In this document: positions 1-12,700 of the stretch, piece after piece
Layout: each line of letters opens with the position of its first letter
Position numbering within the stretch: position 1 is the first letter of the stretch
The notes under the pieces: generated by a model
The model's database searches: none
The model's input: only the letters and a program-made list of their open reading frames with translations
What the model was told of the DNA's origin: nothing
Translations under genes and position numbers: made by a program
Assembly: GCA_009801015.1 (NCBI GenBank)
Contig: VHZZ01000068.1
Coordinates: 107,392 to 171,391, forward strand
From: Silene noctiflora
Lineage: Eukaryota; Streptophyta; Magnoliopsida; Caryophyllales; Caryophyllaceae
Direction of reading: 5' to 3'
DNA: 64,000 nucleotides

Positions 1-1237
1 TTATTCATACAGAATAATATGGAAAATTGGTGCAAAGGTGTTGTAGTAAATGATCTCGAGGCAGATAGAGAACTCTTTCTAACAGATTATGTCAATGCAA
101 GAATAGATGCTATGCATATGGGTTGGTTTGGTCAACATAAAGAAGTCGAGTTCAATGACAACTGCAGTCAATCCCAAAATGAGGTTTTAAATAATCAAGA
201 TCTCATTACAACCATCTTTCNCCATCTTCATAGCTGTGCGGATAATGCAAAGATGGCAGTGGATGTAAATTTTGGGCTCGATTGTTTCTTTTTTATCCGA
301 ATTCACCTGGTGTTATGTTTAAGTACTTCCTTACTTTTCGCGGAAATGATGTCAATGGCGTGAAGATAATGCGTAAGAATGGTAAGATAGTTTCCAAAAA
401 ATGCAAGTGCTTTATGACGGATAATCAGGCAGCCAGATTTATCATGCATTTTCAGTAACGAAAAAATGTATTCCAGAGCGAACATCTTAATCCACTCAAT
501 GATGTTCAAAAGAAGCAAGTAAATGAGATGTTGCTGGATATGCCACCCTCGGCATATGCAGAAGCGAAACAAATTGCAGCACCTTTACTAGCTCGAACAA
601 CTTTCTATTTAGTTGAACAAGTTCATTTGGATTAGGGATGAAAACAAATTCTCAAGTTGAATGTAATGTATGTAAATATGGTTTATTATAAACTAAATTA
701 ATGTATGTATATATGGTTTGATCAGATGTATGGTTATAAACTTAAAATGTATGTAACTATGGTTGTTGTTGTTGTTGCTTCATCTGTTGTTACTTAATGT
801 TATTGTTGTTGCTTCATCTACTGCTGTTGCGTTTGCTGCTGTTGTTGATGTATGCTGCTGTTGAATGTAATGTAACAATGATTTAATGCAGGAGGGTTGT
901 ATATATGCTGCTAATGAATTCACAATTTAAAAAAATAAAAACAATAACAACGGTTATATAGATTAAAACCGTTGTTATATATACATATAACAACGGTTTT
1001 CTAAAACACCCGTTGTTATTAATTTCCTACCAAAAACAAATTGGCGCCAGATACATATTTTCACAACGGATAGCCTGTAGTAACAACGGTTATTTACCGT
1101 TGTTAAAGCTTCGACAACGGGTTTTTAAAAATATTTAAACGTTGTAAAAACTTTTAACAACGGAGGCTTCAACAACGCCCGTGTTTTGTTTTAACAAAGG
1201 TTAATAGCCGTTGTTGTAGGCTGTTTTTGTAGAAGTG
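1..1237 (+). mobile_element. 3' portion of a CACTA (En/Spm) DNA transposon
   Basis: The right end reads, on the minus strand from 1237, CACTTCTACAAAAACAGCC, close to CACTA termini. Between about 944 and 1230 the octamer AACAACGG or its complement occurs many times in both orientations, which is the subterminal repeat array typical of this superfamily. A short open frame at 19-363 has no domain I recognise; it may be a remnant of an element protein. The 5' part lies outside the window, so the full size and the 3-bp target duplication (TTA follows the right end) cannot be verified. A GTTGTTGTT-rich low-complexity stretch lies at about 760-860. Confidence 0.6.
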
Positions 1238-2760
1238 TTAGTACACAGGCTTCACCATATCGTTTGTTGAAAATATCATGTCAAGAATTCATCTCCACCT
1301 AAAGCTTAAATTGATGGTTGGAGTCCCAAAATCGATTTTATACTCTAACAATTTGCAAAGACAAGAGCACATTTAAAAGTACGGTGAATAATAACGTACG
1401 ATTAATTGGTTATAACTTACATAAAATGTGCATTAGCTAATATGTGATAGAAAAATCGTGTAAAATTAATAATTATAATTATAGGATAGTATTAAATAAA
1501 TACATTTACAAACCATTTAGTTTTATAAATATGAGAATGATACTAAAATGACGTGTCAAAAATTAGCTAGACATATAGTAGACTAAAAAAAAAGAAATTA
1601 ATAAGTGATTAAAATTTTATTATACGTGCAATGTTTCTAGGACTAAATAAAACATTTCAAGTAATTTTTTTTTAATAATTTCATACTATATCAAACCTCC
1701 AAATTTCAAATCTGCTAAGAAATTGCTATAGTATTTTATTTTTATTTTAGACATCCCGTTTAAATTTAGTTCAGTTTATATAAGTTTAGTTTAGTTCAAT
1801 TCAGCTCTTATAAATTTAGAGGATGTTTGATTCACCGGGAAAATGAAGTTCTTAGGAACTAAAATTCACATGAATTTGTAATTGCTGTAAATTACAAAAA
1901 TGTTGTTAAGTTGTCATTGGGGAAATGAATTCATGTGCGAAGTTGCACTTACCAAGTGGGGGTTAGTTCGTTAGGTAAATGACTTCCTCTATAATGGACG
2001 AATTAAAGTTTTTTTGGTATGTTCTAAACTTCTAACTCCTAAGAAATGGGCAACTCAAACAACGTCATGTTAATCAATTTATCGGAAGTTCTATTTTCCG
2101 TGATTAGTTAAGTTTAATTCAACTCGTAAGTTGAGTTCGGAAAAGTTTCAATTTTGTTCTTCGGCTGAAAAGAGCTTAACCGAACTAAACTAAACTTAAT
2201 GGACCTGAACTGAGTTAAAGTAAGAGTTAGACCCAATTTCAGTTCAGCTCAGTTCCATTCAATTCAATTTAAATAATCTTTTTAGAAATTAACTCTTAAT
2301 TTTGCTCTATTAAGTTCAGATTAGTGTCATTCAATCTAGTTTAGCTCCATTCAGTGTAGTTAAGTTCAACTTCTTTTAACTAAAAAAAACATGACATTAA
2401 TTTGTGAAGAGATGAGTTAAATTGAACTGAATTGAACCGAAATTAGCTAAAATTAAGTCCAAAGAAGAGGGTCTTAGTTCAATTCATACCCATTTTCTAT
2501 AAATTCAACTCCTATAAATTCAGTTATGTCCTGTTTAGTTCAAAGCTTATAAATTCAATTCGGTCAATTCAAGTTCTTATAATTCAATTCAGTTCAACAA
2601 AATTAAGTTTAAAACAACAGGACCTAACACAATAACACCTCTAATAAGGGCATAAGGCACACCACATAGTATACCGTTATTGGACGCAATACTAAATCCC
2701 GCTACCACCCTTTCACACATTTTTGTAAAAAGCCTATCATCTCAACAAATCGATACAAAG
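1238..2760. other. AT-rich intergenic DNA with degenerate TTCAGTTCAA-type repeats
   Basis: I see no gene here. From about 1780 to 2600 short words such as agttcaattcag and its complement recur imperfectly, a degenerate low-complexity repeat. No coding exon with plausible splice sites was found. Confidence 0.5.
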
Positions 2761-3318
2761 TAGACCTGTTAAAACTCGGCCCGATCCGAAAACCCGACCC
2801 ACCCGACCCTTTTTTTAGGGTTACAAACCCGATTTTTTCGACTCGTGACCCGTTTGACCCGAACCCGAAATGACCCGTTATTTTAGGGTCAAGACCCGAC
2901 CCGAACGGGTCGACCCGTTGGGTCAAAGATAAATTAAGATTTTTATTAAAATTTTAATATTTTTATATTATATTTGAAAAAAATTGTTAAAAAATTGTTT
3001 TTTTATTATTAAAAATTATAAACATAACTAAAAAGTCAATTTAATATCACTTTTACAATACTTGATACTAAAATAATTATTAAAAAAACTTTAATTTAAT
3101 AATTATGTCAATATAATTAATGTAAACGTTGAAATAACTAACGTAAACGTTGAATATGATTAAAATATTAATTTTAAATATGTTTTACGTTTTTAAAAAT
3201 TATTTTTTTAATTAAAAAAATAGATTAAAAAAAACGTTAGAAATTATTTCTTAACCCGTATTCGACCTGACCCATATTTTGACCCAACCCGTATGACCCG
3301 ACCCGTCCGACCCGTCTA
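2761..3318 (-). mobile_element. hAT-type MITE, copy 1 (family with GGGTC-rich ends)
   Basis: This 558-bp element is bounded by an exact 8-bp direct repeat ATACAAAG at 2753-2760 and 3319-3326, the target-site duplication size of hAT elements. It starts TAGACCTGTTAAAA and ends ...CCCGTCTA, so the outer inverted repeat is short and degraded. Both ends are rich in GGGTC/GACCC words and the core is very AT-rich. A related copy lies in the opposite orientation at 39491-40068. The open frame at 2702-2926 that crosses the end is a by-product of the GGGTC repeats. Confidence 0.85.
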
Positions 3319-3569
3319 ATACAAAGTATCTACAAGAGCGTCACTGTAACTCGTTATCATCCGATGACACCAATATTCATTTTATAAAAATTCCGCGCGG
3401 GTATCTCGTGAAGAGACGACGAAATCTGAGAAAAACAAAACTCCATTAAGGAGGGGACGACGATGACTTAAAATAATAACAAGTCAAATGTCAAAAATAG
3501 GACCCCAGGTTTGTATGTTTTATATAAGTAGACCCCACAATTTATTTCTTTTCATTTTTGTCCTAATTG

Positions 3570-3606
3570 TTGACCTTCTTACCCTTTCCCTTTCCCTTAT
3601 ATAAAT
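3570..3606 (+). promoter_or_regulatory. Core promoter of the NPF4.6-like gene (W-box and TATA box)
   Basis: A TATA box, TATATAAAT, lies at 3598-3606, about 115 bases before the start codon at 3720, leaving room for a leader of roughly 80-90 bases. A W-box core TTGACC is at 3570-3575. The leader between is pyrimidine- and adenine-rich, as in many plant genes. Confidence 0.5.
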
Positions 3607-3719
3607 TCTCAAACTCATCCCCCAACTTTTTTCTTCACCAAAAATAAATAAATATAATCCTCACTAATTACTCATTTTTGTGCTTCATAAGCTTCCACCA
3701 CTTTATTCATACAAAAAAC

Positions 3720-6700
3720 ATGGTATGATCATTTCATGTTTTTACTTTTTTTTTTTCGTGTCGATATATATATTTATATATGTATGTATGTATGTATGTA
3801 TATAGTTCTGTATGCGTGATCTTGTTTGATTTGTCTAGGAAGTGGAAAATCAAATCATCGAGAATGACAGATGGGATGGTTATGTTGATTGGAAGAATAA
3901 ACCCGCCCGGCCTAACCGCCATGGCGGCTTTCTTGCTGCCTCCTTTGTTCTTGGTACAATTCATATACATTTTTTTTTTTTAGAATCGTGAATTAACCTC
4001 ACAGACCCACTTCTCTGCTCACATAACGTATGGAATAACCAAGTCGAATTTTTATTAATTTTAACTTTAAAACCTGGTCTCAAAACCCTGAATTCTGGTT
4101 ATGTAAAATCGTCTTATATTTTTTTTTTATTTTTTTTTTGTGGATATGATTTAATAGTTGTGGAAGTATTGGAGAACATGGCATTTTTAGCAAATGCAAG
4201 CAATTTGGTGATATATGTATTAGAATACATGCATTTCTCACCTTCAAAAGCGTCAAACACCGTGACTAATTTCATGGGCACGGCTTTTCTACTTGCGTTA
4301 CTTGGCGGTTTCCTTTCCGACGCTTTCTTTACTACATATCAAGTCTATCTTACAAGTGCCGCTATTGAATTCTTGGTATGTTTCCTTAAACCGATTCTTA
4401 TTTATGACCGTCTTAACTTAATATTGCTTTCACACCTGATTAAAATAAAGCTCGAATAAATAAAATGAGGTGCTTTCTGAATTTTGTATTTTGTATTTTT
4501 CTTTTTTATTTTAAGTTTAATTCTATAACATTTTTAATTTTTTTGGTATTTGGGAAATTGTGATGGTGGGTAATAAATTGTATGGATTTTAAAAATAAAC
4601 AAGTTGTTCAAATTCAATATCGCTTTCACACATGGTTAAAATAGAACTCGAATAAAATGAGGTTGTGAGTGGTCTTAACTCTTAAGCAAGCGCGACTGCT
4701 TTCTTTATTATTGTTCTTTTTTTTTTTTAAGTTTAATTAATTCTATAACATTTTTAATATTTTTGGTATTTGGGAAATTGGGATGGTGGGTAATAAATTG
4801 TATGGATTTTAAAAATTAACAAGTTGTTTAAGAAAGTTGCTTTATTATAAGGATTAGATTCTATTTTTTGTATGATGTTTCTAGAGTTTGCACTAGAATA
4901 TTTTGCATGATTTTTTTATGAACAAAACAAACTTAATTATCTTAGGTTATCTGAATTTACATTTATTTTTTTGGCAAGTTGTTTTGTCTAAAGTATTTGT
5001 TATTTGTATCCTTTTCCTAAAGAAAGTTAGTCGAAAATGATGTTAGCATGTTTAATCGGAAGTAATGCAATTGTCGAAATCATTCTATAAAAGATGATCG
5101 AGTTGGTTTCCTGTAAAATGGTTTCACATTAAATTAGATTTTAGTTTATTTTCTAAATAAACATGCGTTGTATTTAATTTTTTCTTCCTTTTTAAGAAAA
5201 TGTCATGCCAAATGGCATTTTTACGATATTATAATTGCTATTTGACTTAATTTCCTCCTTTTCCTCGATTTTTTTCAAACTATAAAATGGTTGAAATCCC
5301 TAAAATCCGTAATTCTACATCCGTAATGGAAGTTTTTTTAAGTCGAATTGCCATTTGTCATGGTTTTTTAGAATTTACTTTTGTTTTGTTATATTACTAT
5401 TTGAAATGTAAAAAGTTGACATGACGAATTGTGGTCTTCGTTTAAAGTCGCCACATAAAATAAGAGTTTTTATATAAATTTTTTGTTAAAGAATCTTTAA
5501 TCTCACTTGCATGCGCACCAACTCGACAATTAAGTTTAATTTTAGCCCGAACCACAACTTGCTTTTAGCATAACTTTATTTAATAAAATTATGATTTCTA
5601 AATTCTAACGTTATACTAGTCGAGGTTTTTTAAGGTTTATTATGGAATAATAGAATATTTCATAAACTTATTTAATCATTTAAATATGTACGAAGTATAA
5701 CCTTGGACTATCCGATTTTATTTTCTTTTTTTGTGATAAAGACATTTTAAAACTTTTTTTTTTATAGAAATGTAAAAACATTTATTACATGTACTTTGTA
5801 TCGGACCTCAATTAAATTGGTGTTCGATATTTAAAGTCAAACATGAATAATCAAATAAATTTCCCCTGTCACAATCTTATATAATCTCTAGTTTTGAATG
5901 TGACAACCTAATTGTTATTAATCCAATGAAAAACGTTTTTTCTATTTCTTAACATACACAAGTTAAATACTATTGTTCGATTTAAATTAGATCGTCATTA
6001 TCGGTAAAAGACTAATTAAAATGATTATATATTCTATTTATTTTAGTCATTTGTTTGTCTTTTTATTTTTATTTTTATTTTTTGTGAGAGATATTTTAAT
6101 CAAAGACAAATAAATGATTGAGACGGAGAGAATATTTACATTAATTAAGTCGTAGCATTGTAGCAATATTATGTGTTTTTTATTTAGTGCTCGTTTGGTT
6201 CATATAGGAGTTGAATTCCTGTGTTAATTTGTAATTCATAGGATTCTAATTCCTATATACAATTCCCATAAAATGAGAAAAACATGTTTGGTTACCTTGG
6301 AGGAGTTTGTTTTTCCCGTGAATTAAACTTATGTTTGGTTAAACAACTTTTATTCACATGATTTTGATTAGCAAATACAAATATATCCTTATATAATCTG
6401 AATAACATCTTTTTTTAAGGGTAAATGGGTAAATTAGGTGGGGAAATGATGGAGGAGTTTCCAATTACCTAGGAGGGGCTAGGTAATTAAACTCCTACAT
6501 CATGTAGGAGTTGGAAACTCCACACGAGTTCAGAACTCCCCCATTTTAAAATTTTTGGGGTAACCAAACGAGATATAAAAAATGCAATTCATGGGATTTT
6601 GGAATTCATGGGATTTTTGTGGGTAAACAAATAAGCACTAATCAATAATGTTGTTTATCAACCACCCCATCTCCTGAAATCTGAAAATTATTTCTAAATC

Positions 6701-9700
6701 ATTTTATATTTCGAAACATTCACTTCTGCTCTCAATATCTCTCAACATATATTTGTAAATACCATGGAATATATATACTCATAGAAAAATATTTTATGTG
6801 TAAAAGAAATAAATAAAAATTATTATGAATAGTTATTTTAAGGATATATAAGTCAATTAACTAGTCGTTTTACACTAATGCTTGTGTAAAACAGCCTTGC
6901 ACCATTATTTTTGTTCGATTTTATACAAGCGTAATTGTAGAAACAAATTATCGATTTTATATATAAAAAAAAGGTCCTATAAAAAGAGAGAAATAAATGT
7001 AATCTGTTCCTATCCATGCATGCCAATAAATGATAAGTAAACACATACTACCAAAAAAAATAAGATAAGAAATTTCTGATGCATGTATGATGTATGGACC
7101 ATAATTAAAATTATTGATTTTGGATAATATTATTATAATTTATAACCCCATAATAATAGTGACACTAAATTTGTGACATATTTTTCCTAAATTTTTTGTC
7201 AATATTGTGATCTTTTCAACTTGACAATTGTCATATAGTGCATGTTATAAATTTGTTTTGGAGGTTCACAAAATTTGTTGAGGAAAATTTGGCGTAATTT
7301 GATACGTACGTTGGACTTAAATAGTGTACTAAATAAGTCATATTTTGAACGGGTAGTATCCGTCTTAAGTTAAGCTGAATAAAATGTAACTATTTTACGA
7401 TAAAATGTAAATAATTTAATGATAAAATTTTACCACCAGCTTATTTAGGAATTGTTCAGTAAGCACCAATTTTATAGTTTCTAAGCATTATAATAAAGTT
7501 TTTGAGTTTTGTTTTAAAAATTATAAGTTTTACTATAAAGTTTTTGAGTTCATTCACTAAAACATTAAGATAAAAAAATTACATACAAACTTAGTTAAAT
7601 TTGAATTTTGATGGAAAAAAAAATTAAAATCTAACTTATAAACTTTAATAAGCTCAAAAAAAATACACATATGCTCAGAAATAAATAAAGTTTGAGATAA
7701 TAAGTTCAGAAAAAATACACATAGGCTCAAAAACAAGTAAAATATGAGGTAATACATCCGATGTATGTTCATTTTTCTCCTTATTGTTAGGAACTGACCA
7801 TTTTAGTTATAATTTCTGATAAAAAGCTATCATGAGATTATTTTTACAATTTTTGTGATATTTTTTTTAATTATCAAATGGTCATTTTTATTAGGAAGAA
7901 TTGACAAGAATAATTCCACATTTTACCTCTCTTCCGAAATCAGTCCTAAGTTAACACCGTACGAGTCCTTTTTATTGTTGAAGGTGAGACTATTCTTGTC
8001 AGTTCGCCTTAAGTTACTTGATATTGTAGGTAACATTTTCATACGACTTCTTTTTATTATTACAAATAATGATATTTTTCTCGATTCAAGTTAACACCAT
8101 CCGAAATCGTAATAAATTGGTTTCATGTCCCAAGAAGTTATAACTAAAAGTCTCAGAAAAATTCCAATAATTGCTTGAACAACGTGGGTTTCTGTTAGAG
8201 AAGACGTAAGAAGGTAAATGATTAATCCATTTATTATAATTTATGACATTAAATATAGTCCAATCGTATAATGCACATTATATTAAATGGTCGGTGTTAA
8301 AAAGTATATTCTAAATTTTTTTAAGTACTACCTTGATACGCTCTTCATTTTATATTAAAAAGTCGTTTTCAAAATGTTATACGAAAATTAAGAAAAATTA
8401 TCGTAATGATACAATAATACGGAGTATTAACTAAGTATAATAATTAATCCGAAAATTTAATTAGAGATATTAACTTTTTTCATGCAAATTAATAATTGAT
8501 GAGAGAAGTTTACGAGAAATAGAAGACAAATAAAATGAAAAAAAAAAATTATATTTCCAAAAGATATATAAAATTAAACGAAAAAAGTATTATTTTATAT
8601 TCCGGATGATGAATAAAGTTTATGGTTATAACGATGACTATAAAACTCCGTGTTTTAAAAAAATAGTCGCTCGTGGTGTATCGCTAAGTGAGATTTTTTG
8701 TAAATAAATAATTATTCAAATACAAATGTCGATCTAAGTTTACGCGTTTTTTGTCTTTAGTTAAGTCAAAAGTTAATAACATATCTCATAAAGTGTTAAA
8801 TTATATACCCCTTTATTCGTAATCCAAATTAAATAATCAATGAGATTATATTATTTATAATATATAATGCATGGAGGCAAAACATTATGTGATGTAAGTG
8901 ATTTGAATGTCATTGCCGTTTATTGGTGTGGAGCTTAGCATTATATACATTTCACACTATCTATACCCTACAATTTTTTCGCCGTAATTAGAGACGAAAT
9001 TAGGTTCAAATTCTATCTAAGGCTGAAATATCAATCTGAATTTCATCTATAATCATATTTATGAAGTATAAATTCTACGGAAATTTCTCATGATACCCTC
9101 GAATTTTGGCAGATTATACATAGTACCTTTCATTTTAAATTTCTACATATGGTACCCCTGTATATGCCCTTTTCTTTCCAGGAATTCCCTTTGTCGAATT
9201 TTCGTCAAAACATCGTTACTCTTATGACTTGTGAGCTGTGACGCATTTTTCGTTGTTGTTATCTAATACACTAACGCTTCATCATCGATCTAATACTTAA
9301 ATCCTTATTTTATCTAATAAACTAACATTTAATACCTAAATAATTAACAAAACACAAATAATATAACCGTACCATACTCAATTACTCATCTATTTACTAA
9401 TAGGTGTAACGACACTATGACGGAAGTATGTTAACGGGTATTTTGGAAAAGAAAAAGGTAAACACGGATACCATATGCAGAAACTTAAAATGAAGGTACC
9501 ATGTGTAATCCGCCAAAGTTCAACGGTACCATGAAAAATTTCCGTAAATTCTATTTAGGTTCAAAAGTACGTCTAGATAATGACCGGATCAACCCGTACT
9601 TAGCTCGTTCCGGCTATATATATTTGAACTTAGGCTTTTGCAACTTGATTTTGATTTTTTTTGAGCACAAATTCTCTTCGAAAACAGGCATTATCCGTCA

Positions 9701-12700
9701 CAAGCTGAAGACGGATAGTGCCCCTCTCACAATATGCAAGTGACACTATTCATTGGTGCTCCACTTCTCCCCCACTTGCCCTCCCACTTACCATATTGTG
9801 AGAGAAACATTAGCCGTCTTCAGCTTGTGACGGATAGTGTCCGTCTTAAAGCATTTAATTTGCAAGTTGAAAGTTGATAAAAGGTGATGAATGAATGCCG
9901 TTATTGCGCCATGTAATTGTGTAGTGTTTTTTTTTTTTTGCTCATACAATGCATGCATGATCTCATTTCCTTCATTTGAGACGTATTGTCCATCCATACT
10001 TTTCCTAATTAAGATAATTTTGTTAGGCATAAAGTTGGTCATAAAGTTAGTTAGTTAAGTCACAAATAAAGTAGTATTTTTGTTTTGTCAACAAGAAAAA
10101 AGAACGAGTTTTATAGGCGACGTTAACCTGAATTTTACTATATAAAGTTGAAGTAAAATGAACCGTACAACAACTCATACCATTTTTCAATTTTTTAATC
10201 CGTCACCTTTTTTGAAAGTTTTATTTTTCCTGATATTTCTTACCCTTGAATTGAATATATACTAAACAAATGTTCGGAATTAATTTGAACGGAGACAGTA
10301 TTATCTAAAAAAAAACGAGGAATTCGATCTAACCTACTACTAGTAAAATTACAAATTACTTTCTAAATTATTATCCTATGAACAATGGAGTACATAAGAT
10401 TCTAGTAATAATGAAACTTTAAAAAAATTAGTAATATAAATTTAAAGTCAACTAATTAAATATGAATATAATTAATTTGATATTGGAGTGGTACCAATAA
10501 TTCTACCAATAGAGAGGCCACCATTGAATATTTAATTTTATATTTCTTACAAGTTGGATTCAACCAATTGTATTCTTAAATTTAAGATCTCCCTCTCTTG
10601 TTGGCCTAATACTTAGTTTTATACACTAAAATTATTATTTAATAAAATGTAATAGCTTAATAATTGTTGATTAGAAGGGACATTACCTTATTAAGTGGCA
10701 TCTAATGTGGGCATATTGCAAGTCAAACCTATTTGTTGTGTGTTTTTTAAGTAAGTTTTTTGAGAAACGGTTTTCCAGAAGTTTGTTTTGAGGTTATTTA
10801 TAATTTAAAATAAAAAGGATTAAAAGTAATAAAAATGCTCACGAATGATATGAAATGGTAAGTTAAGTTATAAAATTTGTCAGAATCAGCGATATAAAAT
10901 GTACTAAATACATTTATAATTTAAAATGAAAAAGATTAAAAGTAATAAAAATGCTCATGAATGATATAAAATGGTTAGTTAAGTTATAAAAATTGTCAAA
11001 ATCAGCGATATAAATGTACTAAATAAAAAAGTACTCCGTATCTTTTAGTTTGTGTTATAGACTATAGTCTTCTATAAAAGGGTTACGAAAAGATAAAAAA
11101 GGGGTATGAGATAAGTAATTTCTTAATAAGTTAGTGTGACACCTTCTCATCCAAGAATCTGTGGTTTTTGTTTAATAAATTGGTATTTTAATACGACAAT
11201 AGGTCATCGTAGTTTTGACTGATTAAATTTTAGATAAATAATCGATCAAGCCGTTGTTTTGCATGGCGGTTTTACAATAAAACAATAATCATACAAAATA
11301 AGGTAAAAAGGAAAATAAAGGTACCCTATAATTTATTTATAATACAACTAGCAATGACATAAAGTGAACAACTTTTGAACACTTGCTTGTTAAGAATTCT
11401 AGTTTTATTTGACAAATACATCTATAAAAGTTTACATGATAACTTCGATAAAATTATGGCAAATTGATAAACTTTACGGGTTTTTTAGAAATCGATTAAA
11501 TAATTTATATTTTTATCGTATAATTGAATGGAAATTAGGGGCCCCTTATATAGTCTTTAATTAGCTAGTCACAAACTACTTTGTTACAAAATTCCAAAAT
11601 TAAAGTAATTAATCATAAAAGTGATTGTAAAAAAAAAAGGGAAAGAAAATGCTCTCTCCATTTCTAACAAAAAAAGTAGTAATGCATAGTTAATTATTTG
11701 TCATTACAACTTTATAAAGTTGTTGTTTTAACTAGTATAGATCCCGCGCAATGCGCGGTATACATAGATTATTTATTTTTTAGAGTGTTATTTATAATGG
11801 AAACTAAAGTAATGAAAGATGTATTTTTATGAAATCTATATATTTTTTTATCATAAAATTAAGGATTTCATTTGTCATTACAACTTTATAAAGTTGTTGT
11901 TTTAATTATATTTATTTGGTGTGACAACTTTGCATGAAATATGTCGTCAACGTTGTATGTTATTTTTTATATTATGGGTTGTAACGTATCAGGATTTCGA
12001 CACAAATTCTTGTATAATAAAGTTAACTTCAAAATTTCGATAATGGTTTTAGTACTATAATTATATTAAAATCAAATTATTTCATACGAAAATAATAGAT
12101 AATTACCGTATTTTGTTAATGAATTTAATTAGATTTTAACAAGTATTTTGATTGGATCTCTTGATTTTATTCGTGTTATTGCAAAACCGAATTTTATTTA
12201 ACCCATTTTTTTTTTGAAAATTTCATTTTTTCGTCCCACTAGCTCCCTCGCTTCACCACTGATTAGAGATGCCATAGGAATCTAGCATGGATTCGTTTTT
12301 TCAGCTGTCAATATTTCCCATATTTTTTTTGGAAAAAATAAAAATTTGTAGGACATAAGAGGAGCAAAATAATCGATTTTGACATGAATGATTAATGAGG
12401 TTCAATGATGTCCCTCAAAACAGGGACATTACATGGTATTTAACAAAAAATAAAGTCACTGTCTGCATATTTGAACAGTTCCGTAATCCACAGGTTTGGT
12501 ATCAGCCATCGTATTCCGACGAATATGTCCGTCTTAACTCGTAAGTGTAAAATAGGTTAAATAATACGAATATATCTGTCCTAAGTGTACTCCGTATAGG
12601 TGGATGAGATAAGAGCTTTTGATTCCCTAAGCATTCCGTTGTCTGTCTCATCTATCTATTTGACCCGTTTTATTGCTTATATCGGATATTGTCCGTAAAC

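Noticed and set aside
2702-2926. An open frame that looks like a protein shared with 39900-40214
   Set aside because: Both frames are products of GGGTC repeats in the ends of a hAT MITE; target duplications define the element and no protein family is matched.
3723-3838. Treating the NPF start as an ATG inside the second exon region (MTDGMVML frame)
   Set aside because: That frame does not encode NPF sequence; the frame beginning GAAGTGGAAAAT gives the conserved N-terminus and joins the lone ATG exon in phase.
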